Positions 1-8,818 of a DNA stretch of 39,242 nt are shown one piece after another. Origin of the DNA: Aminobacter aganoensis (GTDB lineage Bacteria > Pseudomonadota > Alphaproteobacteria > Rhizobiales > Rhizobiaceae). The stretch spans positions 1 to 39,242 of the forward strand of contig NZ_JACHOU010000029.1 of NCBI RefSeq assembly GCF_014206975.1, read 5' to 3'. A program made the position numbers and the translations under genes. How positions within the stretch are numbered: position 1 is the stretch's first letter; the number at the start of each line of letters is the position of its first letter. The notes beneath the pieces were generated by a model that saw nothing but the letters and a program-made list of their open reading frames with translations, did no database searches and was not told the origin of the DNA.

Positions 1-702
1 GAGCGCATCACCATCCTTCGCCGGGACATTGCCAAGATGATCTCGTTCGGCCTGGAAGAGGGCATTGCGGCCGACTGGCAGCGCTTGCACCTCGAGTATC
101 GTGGGATTGTCGCGCAGATTCCGCGCACCGCGAGCAGGCTTGAGCTGGAGCCGGTAGCCGCAGAACTGGCCGCGCTTGCCCAGGAGGTGCGTAAGGCGTT
201 GGAAAGCCATGTTAAATCAGAGAAAACAAGCGCCAATGAGTCTCATTTCGAGCGCCACATACAGAATTCAAATACACAACTCCCTGAACTTGAACCCGGC
301 CTCGAAGAAGACCAGGGGGCGAGCGTGGCGCAAATGCCGGAAACCAGGAGCCAGCCGCCGACGGGATATCCGCTTGGCATGGTGTTGCGCGCCTGCCCTG
401 ACATTGCCGATTACGCACGAAACGGCATTTCGGGCTGGGCGGATCTGGTGGAGACGGCAAATCTGGTGCGCGGCGCACTCGGCGTGAGCCCGGATGCGTG
501 GAACCAGGCTTGCGAGGCAATGGGGGCGGTGGATGCCGCGATCATGGTGGCGGCGATGCTGCAGAAGGGTGAGGCGATTGCCAGCCCCGGCGGCTACCTG
601 CGCAGCCTGACCGCAAAGGCACGGGCTGGCGAGTTTTCCATCGGGCCGGTGCTGATGGCTTTGCTGCGCGGCAGGGGAGGGGGCCAGGCACGAACCGGGT
701 GA
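1..702 (+). CDS. repC: RepC replication initiator, 3' part
   Basis: This is the C-terminal part of RepC, the initiator of repABC plasmids; the frame is open from base 1, so the gene begins outside the window. About 233 residues remain. They show the RepC tail I recognise: a segment starting ERITILRRDIAKM, a variable acidic linker, then YPLGMVLRACPDIADYA, a middle around SPDAW, and the ending GGYLRSLTAKARAGEFSIGP. RepC binds the origin, which in this plasmid class lies inside repC, and is made with the partition proteins RepA and RepB, expected just upstream. The gene marks the window as part of a plasmid or chromid. The methionine at position 37 is internal. Identification is by recalled family sequence and is firm. 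Confidence 0.93.
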   Translation, partial: ERITILRRDIAKMISFGLEEGIAADWQRLHLEYRGIVAQIPRTASRLELEPVAAELAALAQEVRKALESHVKSEKTSANESHFERHIQNSNTQLPELEPGLEEDQGASVAQMPETRSQPPTGYPLGMVLRACPDIADYARNGISGWADLVETANLVRGALGVSPDAWNQACEAMGAVDAAIMVAAMLQKGEAIASPGGYLRSLTAKARAGEFSIGPVLMALLRGRGGGQARTG

Positions 703-739
703 TGAGGGAGGTGTCTTGCCATCTTCTGCCATCTTGCTA

Positions 740-755
740 ATAGCGCACGCGCTAT
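740..755. promoter_or_regulatory. Inverted repeat before the antitoxin remnant
   Basis: Perfect 7-base arms (ATAGCGC / GCGCTAT) separated by AC, about 20 bases upstream of the antitoxin start and just before its ribosome-binding site (AAAGGAGG, about 761-768). Position and symmetry fit an operator for autoregulation by a VapB-type antitoxin. Role inferred. Confidence 0.5.
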
Positions 756-775
756 GCCGTGAAAGGAGGCCGGCC

Positions 776-1022
776 ATGGCTGAACCACAACTTTCGATAA
801 GGAGCGCTCGGGCTCGCGACTTGGCGCATAGGCTTGCCCGACGTGAAAACCGTACGATCGCCGAAGTCGTGGAACGCCCTCGAATCCTACGAAGTGCGCG
901 AAGCAGGGCGTGAACCAGCGTTGGCCTTCTACACCCGACTGAGTGCGCAATCTGGCACCGACATTGACCTTGAGGCCACAATTCGTGCCCATCGGCATCC
1001 GCATCAGGGCGTCGATCTGTAA
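776..1022 (+). pseudogene. VapB-like antitoxin, frameshifted
   Basis: Remnant of a type II antitoxin of the Rv0623/PSK transcription-factor kind. The first frame (ATG at 776, good AAAGGAGG upstream) reads MAEPQLSIRSARARDLAHRL and continues through RRENRTIAEVVER. It then loses register at about 875, where two bases appear to be missing. The remaining half continues in another frame as ALESYEVREAGREPALAFYT to the stop at 1020-1022. Joined, the two give about 82 residues, the normal size. A sequencing error could mimic this, but the adjoining toxin is also damaged, so decay is the better reading. Confidence 0.72.
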
Positions 1023-1431
1023 TTTTTGTCGATACGTACGTCGTCTCAGAGACTCTGAAGAAGTCGCCGAATGAGCCGTGATCGCATGGTTGATCCGGCA
1101 CGATGCCGAACTGGCGCTACCAACCGTGACGATAGCCGAAATTGCCTTTGGCATTCAGAAGATCAGGCCAGACCAGCGCGCCGATCGTCTGGAACAAGGA
1201 CTGTCAGATTGGCGACGACGCTTAGCCGACCGAATCTTCGGGCTAACAGAGGAGGCGGCGCTGGCCTATGGGGAAATCATGGGTGCTGCGTCACGCCAAG
1301 GCCGCCCCATGTCAGGGCCTGATGGAATGATCGCGGCGATCGCGCAGGTTAACGGTGGCCAACTGGCCACGCGAAATCAGAGCGATTTTGGCGCAACGGG
1401 CCTCGTCTTGATCTCCCCTTGGGAATTCTGA
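1019..1431 (+). pseudogene. VapC-like PIN-domain toxin, broken
   Basis: PIN-domain ribonuclease toxin paired with the antitoxin remnant. The expected start overlapping the antitoxin stop reads GTA instead of GTG. The next codons give IFVDTYVVSETLKKSPNE, where the usual VDTN has become VDTY. A stop at 1079 then ends that frame. The rest of the domain is open in another frame from about 1078: VIAWLIRHDAELALPTVTIAE, then SGPDGMIAAIA and ATRNQSDF, which carry the remaining acidic active-site residues. So there are three independent lesions: lost start codon, changed active-site neighbour, and frameshift. A product initiated at GTG 1078 would lack the first catalytic aspartate. VapC toxins cleave RNA; this one is unlikely to work. 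Confidence 0.75.
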
Positions 1432-1461
1432 CCTGCGTTGAACGAAGCAGGATAAACTGTT

Positions 1462-2697
1462 TTAGAGCCCGCTTGCCTTGGTCAGGTTGACGCGGAACCG
1501 GTCGCGGCGACGCTGATATTTGCGGGTCATTTCGGCGCTGGCATGGCCGAGCTGCTTCTGGATATAGCGTTCCTCGACCTCTGCCGACGAGGCCAGCCCG
1601 GCCCGCAGCGAATGGCCGGCGAAAAGCGTGGCACGCTCACCTTCGGCCAGATCGCCGCGCACGCCGGCGGCGAGCGCCGTACGCCTGACGAGACGGGCAA
1701 CTTCCTGATCGTTGAGCCGTTCGGCGCCGACGTGCTTGCCCTGTCCGGTAACGCGGCGGAACAGCGGGCCATGGGCGATGCGGGCAAGATTCAGCCAGGT
1801 TTGCAGCGCGACCACGGGGCAGGTGATGTCGGACGAGCCACGGCCGATCTCGACCTCGCGCCAACCGGTTTTTCCCCTCAGGGTCACCAACAGGCCCTTT
1901 TCGGGGAAGATCTCGATCCAGCCTCGGCCATCCGATGTCTGGTCACGACCGCAATCGAGACCGACGATCTCGGAGCGGCGCAGGGCGCCGGTGAAACCGA
2001 TGAGCAGCATGGCGCGGTCGCGCAGGCCCCGCAACGTGCCACGATCCAGCGTTTCGAGCATGGCCATCAGATCCTCCGGCAGGATCGCCTCTTTCTGCCG
2101 GGGCGGGCGGGCATGGCTGTTTCTGATACCGGCCATGACAGTGGCGACGGCGCGATGCTTTCTCTCGAGAGAAAGGCCGCGTTGGGCATAGTTCCAGCCC
2201 AGCGACGAAAGCCGCCGTTCGATGGTCGACACGGACTTCTTGTCGCCGCCTGAAGCGGAGCCGGAGGCCAAGGCGGTAATGTAGAGCCCGACGATCTGTG
2301 GGTCCGGCGGCATGAGCGAAAAACCCTGGCGCCGGGCCCAGTCGGAAAAATGCTTCCAGTCAGCGGCATAGGCCCTACGGGTGTTGGCGGAACTCGCCGC
2401 CTCGACATAACCGCGCGCTCGCTCGGTGAGATCGCCGAGATGTGCAGGCATCTGGCCGGCGAACTTAGTTTCGGCGGGCGGCAGGGCGGGGGAGGGTTCG
2501 TCGGACAGGGGGGCGCGGACATCATCACTCTGCCGCCCCATCGCCATCACGACATCGACGATGTCGGGCAGATCTTCTGCCGGCGAGCCGCTGTCAGGGC
2601 GATCGTGGTCTAAATCGCCGTTCTCGGACGTGCGCTCTCGTCGAGCGGAGTGGTGCCCAGTACGGTTTTTGCGGTTCTGCTCGACGTGAGAGGCCAT
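1462..2697 (-). CDS. Tyrosine site-specific recombinase
   Basis: A 411-residue phage-integrase-family recombinase. The first ~80 residues are a low-complexity polar extension. Residues ~85-195 form the SAM-like core-binding domain (ANTRRAYAADWKHFSDWA), and the catalytic domain follows. Visible active-site residues are Arg240 (GALRRSEI), a Lys in RGKTGW near 276, His362 and Arg365 (GHSLRAG), His385 (LGHASAEM) and the nucleophile Tyr394, so it is probably active. The family cuts and rejoins DNA to integrate elements or resolve replicon dimers. It is divergent from the DUF1403-scpB pair across a short gap, and sits about 0.8 kb from repC. That arrangement points to replicon maintenance rather than a simple integrative element, although no recombination site was identified. 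Confidence 0.93.
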   Translation of the reverse strand: MASHVEQNRKNRTGHHSARRERTSENGDLDHDRPDSGSPAEDLPDIVDVVMAMGRQSDDVRAPLSDEPSPALPPAETKFAGQMPAHLGDLTERARGYVEAASSANTRRAYAADWKHFSDWARRQGFSLMPPDPQIVGLYITALASGSASGGDKKSVSTIERRLSSLGWNYAQRGLSLERKHRAVATVMAGIRNSHARPPRQKEAILPEDLMAMLETLDRGTLRGLRDRAMLLIGFTGALRRSEIVGLDCGRDQTSDGRGWIEIFPEKGLLVTLRGKTGWREVEIGRGSSDITCPVVALQTWLNLARIAHGPLFRRVTGQGKHVGAERLNDQEVARLVRRTALAAGVRGDLAEGERATLFAGHSLRAGLASSAEVEERYIQKQLGHASAEMTRKYQRRRDRFRVNLTKASGL

Positions 2698-2721
2698 TTC
2701 GGCAATGGATCACAATATGAG

Positions 2722-2740
2722 CGATAATTCAACATTATCG
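2722..2740. promoter_or_regulatory. Inverted repeat between recombinase and DUF1403 gene
   Basis: Perfect 7-base arms CGATAAT / ATTATCG around TCAAC, in the AT-rich gap between two divergent genes (starts at 2697 and 2823). It could be an operator for either direction, or a recombinase-binding arm pair. No matching second copy was noticed. Confidence 0.4.
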
Positions 2741-2822
2741 TTCTTTATTGCCGGATGACAGGCTGTGCGTTTGTATCGCAAATATGTGGTAAAAACCGCA
2801 CGACCGATTTAGACTCTTCGCC

Positions 2823-3776
2823 ATGACTCGCCCCATGCCGTCCGTCGAATTTGCTTCTTCGTTGCCGACCGTGCCCGGCTGGGCGCGTGCTCCGCAATCA
2901 GTGGCCGATCCCGCCGAGGCAGCATTCTGTGCCGGCGCGGCACTCCAAGCGCTCGACCAGTTGGTGCGAAGCGAACCGGTCTGGGCTGGTGCCTGGCGCC
3001 AGCGGCTCGCCCTGAAATGTGCTGCCAATGCCTGCCGGCAAGCCGGACGCAGCGAGGACGAGGCGGCGCTGCGCGACGCCTGGTTGCTGCGCAAGGGTAA
3101 CGACGATCCCGGTCCGGCCGGCAATCTTTTTGCAGCCTGGCGCCTACTGGCGGTGCACGCCCCGGTGATCGATGGGCCACGCCTTTCAGCGGTGGTCGAA
3201 AAACTGGGCCTGCGCTGGGACGACGGCCTTGCCGGATTGCCCGAAGCGGTTGACGAATTGGTTCGAAACGGACCGGCGGCACCCTTTGCCGTAGCGGCGG
3301 TGATGGGACGCGTAACGCAGGCAGCGCCATCGGCAGAACGGCTCGCCTGGTGGTTGGGCGACTTGACGCTTGCCGCCAAGCTGCGATGGCCCCGGCCGGT
3401 GCCGCTTTTGATGTCCCAGTTCTTTTCTCCCGCACTTCGTTCGGCCGAAGGCCGTGGCCAGAGGATAGGGCCTCTTGACGATCGGTTTGGCCGCGCCCTT
3501 TGCCTGGCACTCGGGCAGGCGGTAGTGGAGGCCTGCCGGCAGGCGGCTGACATGTCCCGCCGCGCCGACCGGCTGCAGTCGGTCGTGCCGAAGTTGCGCG
3601 CCAAGGGAGCGGGTGAGGTGGTCCGCAAGCTGTTCGATGACGACGCCGTGCCGGGTACACTGGTGACCGCCAACCTGTCGCGCTTTGCCGCACGGCGGCT
3701 GTTCGAGCGGCTCGAGACGTTCGAAGCGGTACGGGAGCTCTCCGGCCGCTCGAGCTTTCGGCTCTACGGGCTGTGA
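2823..3776 (+). CDS. DUF1403 family protein
   Basis: A 317-residue, mostly alpha-helical soluble protein that I recognise as DUF1403, a family of unknown function common on rhizobial plasmids. Recognisable stretches are AAFCAGAALQALDQLV near residue 35, AWRQRLALKCAANACRQAG near 55, a helical middle with RLAWWLGDLTLAAKLRWP, and the C-terminal AARRLFERLETFEAVRELSG. No catalytic motif, signal peptide or membrane segment is apparent. Its stop overlaps the GTG of the ScpB-like gene (GTGA), so the two are probably co-translated and may act together. There is no clear Shine-Dalgarno before the ATG. Function is unknown; a role as a partner of the ScpB-like protein is inference from coupling alone. 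Confidence 0.85.
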   Translation: MTRPMPSVEFASSLPTVPGWARAPQSVADPAEAAFCAGAALQALDQLVRSEPVWAGAWRQRLALKCAANACRQAGRSEDEAALRDAWLLRKGNDDPGPAGNLFAAWRLLAVHAPVIDGPRLSAVVEKLGLRWDDGLAGLPEAVDELVRNGPAAPFAVAAVMGRVTQAAPSAERLAWWLGDLTLAAKLRWPRPVPLLMSQFFSPALRSAEGRGQRIGPLDDRFGRALCLALGQAVVEACRQAADMSRRADRLQSVVPKLRAKGAGEVVRKLFDDDAVPGTLVTANLSRFAARRLFERLETFEAVRELSGRSSFRLYGL

Positions 3777-4504
3777 CGATGACCGATGCCGGCAGACCAA
3801 AACGGAACAGCGGACAGCAGACGCGGCCGGGCGGCCGTTTGGTCGACATCGAGTTGGATCACCTGCCGCCCGAACTGCGCTGGCGCGAGTGGATGGGGCG
3901 GGTCGAGGCGGTGATCTTTGCGGCAAGCGCGCCTGTGCCACGAGACATCCTGGCGCGGGTTGTCGGCAAGGGCTGCAACCTGGATCTCATCATCGACGAC
4001 ATTCGGGCCGAACTCGCCGGGCGCCCCTACGAACTGGTGGCGGTCGCCGGCGGCTGGCAGCACCGGACGAAAAGGGCCTTTGCCGATGCCATTCGCGCGG
4101 CATCCGTCGTGGACGGCGATGTCCGCCCGCTGTCGCAATCGGAGGCGCTGACGCTGATGTGCATCGCCTATTTCCAGCCGATCACGCGCAGCGAATTGTC
4201 GGCTTTTTTCGGCAAGGAGGTGAGCCGCGACCTGATTGCCACCCTGCGTGCCCAGGACTTCATCGCATCGGGTCCGCGCGCGCCGCAGCCCGGAGCGCCC
4301 TACACCTATGTGACGACCAAAACCTTCCTGTCGGAGTTCGGCTTCGAGACGCTGCAGGACCTGCCCGACTTCGCGGCGCTGGAAGACGCCGGGCTGCTGT
4401 CGAAGGAAAGGCTGTTGGCGGGGGATTTGCCGGTTGGCTTGGTGAGCAGAGAAGATGACGACGAAGATGACGCTTCAGGCGCAACGGTTGTTCAGGTCAG
4501 ATAG
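3773..4504 (+). CDS. scpB: ScpB-like segregation/condensation protein
   Basis: A 243-residue ScpB-family protein. ScpB is a winged-helix dimer that binds the ScpA kleisin in the SMC-ScpAB condensin complex. Visible family features are an N-terminal RVEAVIFAASAPVPRDIL (first winged helix), a middle PLSQSEALTLMCIAYFQPIT, and RGQDF-like QDFIAS, followed by YTYVTTKTFLSEFGFETLQD (second winged helix). Residues after ~220 form an acidic tail (EDDDEDD). The start overlaps the DUF1403 stop: GTG at 3773, or ATG at 3779. No ScpA or SMC gene is beside it; a plasmid copy with DUF1403 as neighbour suggests a specialised version. Family assignment is firm; the partner is unknown. Confidence 0.88.
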   Translation: MTMTDAGRPKRNSGQQTRPGGRLVDIELDHLPPELRWREWMGRVEAVIFAASAPVPRDILARVVGKGCNLDLIIDDIRAELAGRPYELVAVAGGWQHRTKRAFADAIRAASVVDGDVRPLSQSEALTLMCIAYFQPITRSELSAFFGKEVSRDLIATLRAQDFIASGPRAPQPGAPYTYVTTKTFLSEFGFETLQDLPDFAALEDAGLLSKERLLAGDLPVGLVSREDDDEDDASGATVVQVR

Positions 4505-4712
4505 GCGAGCTGGTGCGGCGATGCATTTGGCAGCCTTGTGGCAGGATTAGAGTTTGATCGGGCACGCCTTCGCGACCGCCGAGCAGTATCAATATTGGTC
4601 TGTGCCGCCGCCCAGTTGAGCGGCATGCGTTCGCAACTTCAACCACCGCTTGACCTGACATCAGCACGGCGCGGTGCTGTGAGAGCCGGCTGTTCCCGCT
4701 CTGGCGCCGTGA

Positions 4713-7058
4713 TCAGGCCGTCGCCTGGTTCGCGGCGGCGAGTGTTTCCTGGCGCAGGCGGTGGACTTCGGCCGCCGCTGCCTCAGCCTGGCCGTCGCCG
4801 GCGTGGCCGCCGACCTGGACTGTGGGTGTGGCGAATTGGATGCCGTTCGCTTTGAAGTCGAGCTTGATACGGTTCATGATCTCGCGGCGGATCATGAACT
4901 GCTCGCCCGGCTTGGTGGTAAAGCCGACGCGCACGACGATGGCGTATTCGCCGAAATCCGAGACGCCCTTCATCTTGAGAGGTTCGAGCAGGATGTCCTT
5001 GTATTCCGGCTTTTCGGCAACTTCAGCGCCGATGCGCTTGATGACCTTGCGCAGTTTTTCGAGGTCGGTGTCATAGGTGACCGACAGGTTGAACTTGATG
5101 ACCGACCAGTCGCGGCTCATGTTCTGCACGGCGCCGAGTTCGCCGAAGGGAACGGTGGTGAGCGGGCCGCGATGGTGGCGCAACTTGACCGAGCGCAGCG
5201 AAAAACTCTCGACCACACCCTTGTACTTGCCGGTTTCGATATATTCTCCGATGCGGAAGGCGTCGTCCCAGAGATAGAAAATCCCCGAGATCAGGTCCTT
5301 GACGATGGTCTGGGCGCCGAAGCCGATGGCGACACCCGCGACGCCGGCGCCGGCGATCAGCGGACCGATATCGACGCCGAGGCTGGTCAGCACCATCATG
5401 ACGGCGACGGCTGCAAGGGTGACGGCAAGGATATTGCGCAGGATCGGCAGCAGCGTGCGGATGCGGGCATTGCGGCCGCGCTCCTCGTCGGTGAGGCGGC
5501 GGTCGAGCGGACCGTCGGCCATCCGTACGGAAATCTCGGCCTTCAGGAACTGCCAGGCGATATCGGCGACCAGCAGAACGGCGATGGCCTGGGTGATGGC
5601 GTGGGCGACGCGGCTAACCAGCGTTTCGCCGGCACCCATCATTCCGGCGGCATCCACGCCCGCGGCGGCTGCGACCAGCCACGCGCACAGGATGATGACA
5701 GCGCCCCGCGCGCCGCGTTCGCCGATGACAAAATGCATACTGGTGGGGCGCTGCGTCTCGCTGCCACCGTGCAGGCGGGCGACGACCGCCGTTGTCAGCC
5801 GCAGGAGCGAAGGCAACACGAGCGCAACCAGGCCTGCCCAGAACAAGAGGTGGAGCCCCGCCATCCAGACGACCAGCAGCAGGATCATCGTGGCCGTCGC
5901 CAGCCAGGACCAGATCTTGCGGGTCGTCTCGCCGTGGCCGGACCGATGGGGGCGCGACCAGACCGCCTCGACGGCAATGGCAAAGAGGCCGAAATCGAAG
6001 GCGAACATGACGAGCAGCGTCGAGCCCTGCGAAAAGCCGAACACCCGCATCAGTTCCAGCACGACCCAGCCGACGACGAAGAAGCGAAGGGCACGCTGGA
6101 GCCGCGAGAACCAGTAGCGGGCCCGCTCCGGAGTGATGCGCGGCGCGGGCGCAAGGTCACCGGCAAGCACCGCATCGGCGGCTGGTTCGGGCGGTGATCC
6201 GGTGTCCACCGCCGGCACGGCCTCCATCGAGACGGCTTGTACCGGAGAGGCTGCCGCATCCAAGCCTTGCGGCAGGGCGACCGTTTCGGCCGGCGTCATT
6301 TCGGCGTAAGGGCCGGTCTGTTCCGGTACGGGCAGCGCCTCCGCGGCGGGTGGCAGGCGGTCGACCGGCTGTTCGAGCAACCAGACGATGTAGGTGCCGA
6401 CGAGGCCGCCGAAGCGGGTGACGAGGGCGGCGATCGCCAGGATCAGCGCCGTCCGCTGCAGCAGCGGCGGCCAGGCGACGATGGCGAGCGGCAGCAGGGC
6501 GCCGAGGGCAAAGCTGATCGCCTGGCCTGCGGCATGGAGGCCCGTCGGCACCAAGCCCACTGGATCGGCATGCTGCCCCGCTCCCGTGCGGCGCCAATGC
6601 CGGCCGGAAAGGTGGTTGAACAACCGTTCGAAGCCGATGGCGAGCACGGGCACGAGGAGCAGGAGGGCAAAGAGGCGCAGTAGCCCACGCTCGGTGACTT
6701 CGGCCCGAAGCCGCATCAGGGCGGTACGGGCGCCGCTGCCAAGCTCCATGCTGCCCTGCATCGCGGTCTCGATCCGGCGCTGGACGACATCGAGCCTTTC
6801 GGCGACGTAACCCGTCTGCATCATCGGTCCGACGCCGGCGGCCGGCGTCTCCGCAACCTTGGCCTCGCCTTTTCCGGCAGTGTCCAGCCAAGCGGCGACG
6901 CCGGGGTCGGCGAGCAGGCGACAGATCTCGCGCAGCTTGTCCTGCGGCGACGTCCCGGCATCCTGGGCCAATGCCGAATGGGCAAAACCGGAAAGCAGGA
7001 GGACGATCGCCAGGAGGCGTGCCTTGCCTCGCAAGAGGTCGCGGATTGCGATAGCCAT
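4713..7058 (-). CDS. Large MscS-family mechanosensitive channel
   Basis: A 781-residue inner-membrane channel of the small-conductance mechanosensitive family. It begins with a signal-like hydrophobic segment ending near ALAQDAG (~residue 32). A periplasmic region follows, then several membrane helices between ~125 and ~540 interrupted by a Pro/Ala-rich loop (~235-310). The canonical MscS pore and beta domain lie near 550-740. The pore helix reads GPLIAGAGVAGVAIGFGAQ, followed by KDLISGIFYLWDDAFRIGEY and PFGELGAVQNMSRDW. Such proteins open when membrane tension rises and release solutes during osmotic downshock. It resembles the longer YbiO/MscM-like members rather than the ~280-residue MscS. 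It stands alone, with no operon partner on its strand. Confidence 0.93.
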   Translation of the reverse strand: MAIAIRDLLRGKARLLAIVLLLSGFAHSALAQDAGTSPQDKLREICRLLADPGVAAWLDTAGKGEAKVAETPAAGVGPMMQTGYVAERLDVVQRRIETAMQGSMELGSGARTALMRLRAEVTERGLLRLFALLLLVPVLAIGFERLFNHLSGRHWRRTGAGQHADPVGLVPTGLHAAGQAISFALGALLPLAIVAWPPLLQRTALILAIAALVTRFGGLVGTYIVWLLEQPVDRLPPAAEALPVPEQTGPYAEMTPAETVALPQGLDAAASPVQAVSMEAVPAVDTGSPPEPAADAVLAGDLAPAPRITPERARYWFSRLQRALRFFVVGWVVLELMRVFGFSQGSTLLVMFAFDFGLFAIAVEAVWSRPHRSGHGETTRKIWSWLATATMILLLVVWMAGLHLLFWAGLVALVLPSLLRLTTAVVARLHGGSETQRPTSMHFVIGERGARGAVIILCAWLVAAAAGVDAAGMMGAGETLVSRVAHAITQAIAVLLVADIAWQFLKAEISVRMADGPLDRRLTDEERGRNARIRTLLPILRNILAVTLAAVAVMMVLTSLGVDIGPLIAGAGVAGVAIGFGAQTIVKDLISGIFYLWDDAFRIGEYIETGKYKGVVESFSLRSVKLRHHRGPLTTVPFGELGAVQNMSRDWSVIKFNLSVTYDTDLEKLRKVIKRIGAEVAEKPEYKDILLEPLKMKGVSDFGEYAIVVRVGFTTKPGEQFMIRREIMNRIKLDFKANGIQFATPTVQVGGHAGDGQAEAAAAEVHRLRQETLAAANQATA

Positions 7059-7707
7059 GTGCTTTCGGATCCCGATCGCGTTTCGCCTTCGTCGCCCTGC
7101 GGGTGGCGCCTTCGGAACTGGCTAGCCAACCCATCGGGTGACCTGCGAATATTAGTGCATGCCGAGCCTGTCGGCCATCGCCCGATTTGCACTCGGTTTG
7201 TTGCGACCAGTGCGAATTTTTATCTGGCGCAGGACGAACTGGATCACCCCTGCCGCCTGACCTCCGCGGGAAAGGAGGGTAAGCTGCGACTTGATCCCAA
7301 CGAGGTCAGCGAATAGGGCGGTTGCCGCGACCGTCTTGAGTATTTCGTCGCGGTTAGTTCCAAAGGCGGCGGATGCCAGCCTGCACACAGTTGGAAAACC
7401 ATCTTTCCGGGCCACACGCCGGCGCCTAAAACTGTGCCGTCAGTCGCGGCCAGACAGTCTCTGGCAGTAGCCGCAGTCCAGCCAAGCGCGCTGCGGGCAA
7501 AAGCGCACCTGCCCCATTCCGTTGCGTCATAAAACGTGTCACAGGAATCATGGTACTTCAAGCTTAAAATATCATGGGCCGGCAGGCTTTTTCGATCGGA
7601 GAGTGGCGCACGACAATTTCAAGCATAAGGAAATGGTGAATATCCACCGAGGGCGTGCAATCGAATGTCGCCAATGACAGGAATCCGCCCGCAACCGACG
7701 GCATAGT
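7059..7707. other. Intergenic stretch without a supported gene
   Basis: About 650 bases between the channel start and the regulator stop. The short open frames here lack recognisable protein motifs or ribosome-binding sites. The promoter of the channel gene must lie in the first part. I see no convincing terminator, repeat or RNA fold. Confidence 0.5.
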
Positions 7708-8487
7708 CTATCTGTCGGAAGCTCCACGGAGCCAGCCCATTGCGTCGTCGAACGACGACTCCGGGGTCGCCCTATCGAGCTTTAAATCCTTCTCGACATG
7801 GGTCAGATGCCTCAGCATTTCTTGCGCGGCGGCGGCTCCGTCACCTGCCGCAATGGCATCAACGATGCGCAAGTGTTCGTCGCGGGGACAGGCGTCGTCG
7901 TGCTCGGCATATAACAAGACTGCGAGGCAGGTCAGCGTCTGCAACTGGGTCATTAGTCTGCGCAGAACCTGATTTCCTGAGAGTTCAGCAAGTAAAAGAT
8001 GAAATTCCCCCGTCAAGCGGACAAGAGTGCCGCGCTGACCCGCGAGCCGAGCTTCATTCTCCTCCGCGATGTGCTTCCTCAATTCGACTAACCCGAACTT
8101 GTGTGGTGCCGAGGCCAAAACCCGCACGATCTCCGGTTCGACTAACCGTCGCACGAAAAGGATATCGCGCGCCTCCTTCCGGCTAGGTGAGGCGACGGTA
8201 GTACCCTTGTTTGGGGACTTCACCAAAATCCCGTCCTGCGCCAGCCTCGCAACGGCTTGGCGTACAACAGTCCTGCTGACATCGAATGTAGCGGCAAGTT
8301 GCTCTTCCGTAATAGATTCGCCTGCTGGGAGTCGCTGTTCAAAGATCGCCTGCAGTATCCGCCGCCGGATTTCTGCTTCCGTCCTACCGCGCGACTTTTC
8401 AAGCAGAGGGAGCTTGCCATCTCCTACGCTGCCTGTGTCCGCCGGCTCAAAATCTGCGCCTATGGGCTTCGCTTCATTCATCGTCAT
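7708..8487 (-). CDS. GntR-family regulator with FCD domain
   Basis: A 259-residue transcription factor. Residues ~35-100 are the winged helix typical of GntR proteins (RRRILQAIFEQRLPAGESIT, then EEQLAATFDVSRTVVRQAVARL and DGILV). Residues ~110-245 form the all-helical FCD ligand-binding domain with its histidines (TGEFHLLL, RDEHLRIVDAI, HLTHVEKDL), which bind a metal and an organic acid in relatives. It is divergent from the transporter-hydantoinase operon, with a 331-base gap holding a palindrome typical of this regulator class, so it is probably the local, substrate-responsive repressor of that operon. The ATG at 8485-8487 is used; one at 8479-8481 is also possible. Confidence 0.93.
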   Translation of the reverse strand: MTMNEAKPIGADFEPADTGSVGDGKLPLLEKSRGRTEAEIRRRILQAIFEQRLPAGESITEEQLAATFDVSRTVVRQAVARLAQDGILVKSPNKGTTVASPSRKEARDILFVRRLVEPEIVRVLASAPHKFGLVELRKHIAEENEARLAGQRGTLVRLTGEFHLLLAELSGNQVLRRLMTQLQTLTCLAVLLYAEHDDACPRDEHLRIVDAIAAGDGAAAAQEMLRHLTHVEKDLKLDRATPESSFDDAMGWLRGASDR

Positions 8488-8597
8488 TCTCTAAAGGCGG
8501 GTTTTCGGCTCCGCCAATATTCCTTTGGTGCCAGCGGCTTGCCTTGTTCGGCGTTCGTTGTTTGTAACGGCTTTAAGTTTGGGCTTTCATTTTTGCC

Positions 8598-8639
8598 TTG
8601 ACAAGAGGCTGTGAGCTCCTCAGTTTTATTGTGCACAAT
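8598..8639 (+). promoter_or_regulatory. Promoter -35 and GntR-type operator
   Basis: A perfect -35 hexamer TTGACA lies at 8598-8603. About 25 bases further on is the perfect 12-base palindrome ATTGTGCACAAT (8628-8639), preceded by a T-rich stretch that could be the -10. The core TTGT-GC-ACAA matches the TNGTNNACNA style of sites bound by FCD-type GntR regulators. It lies between the divergent regulator and the operon, where such a repressor would block transcription. Confidence 0.6.
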
Positions 8640-8818
8640 GTAGAGCACAGTGCAAATAGCTGCAAGGCGAGGAGGAATGCGGCAGTTGGGGCTTCGCCGG
8701 TGCCGCGCTAATCCGCATCGCATGGAAGCAGACATGGCTCAGGATGGCTTGGGCTTGCTGCATCAGAATGGGAAGTCGCTACGCTTCGTGGTGCGTGGCA
8801 AACAATTGGGAGGAACCA

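Noticed and set aside
2735-3849. Long minus-strand frames opposite the DUF1403 gene
   Set aside because: Ser/Arg/Pro-rich translations without domain character; antisense shadows.
4761-6197. Long plus-strand open frame (478 codons) opposite the channel gene
   Set aside because: Highly acidic, repetitive composition typical of an antisense shadow of a GC-rich gene; the minus-strand frame has clear MscS motifs.
7152-7415. 87-codon minus-strand frame in the gap before the regulator
   Set aside because: No family resemblance and no convincing ribosome-binding site; cannot be distinguished from chance.
8744-8818. Upstream start for the substrate-binding protein
   Set aside because: It would bury the signal peptide and ignore the GGGAGG site just before 8819.
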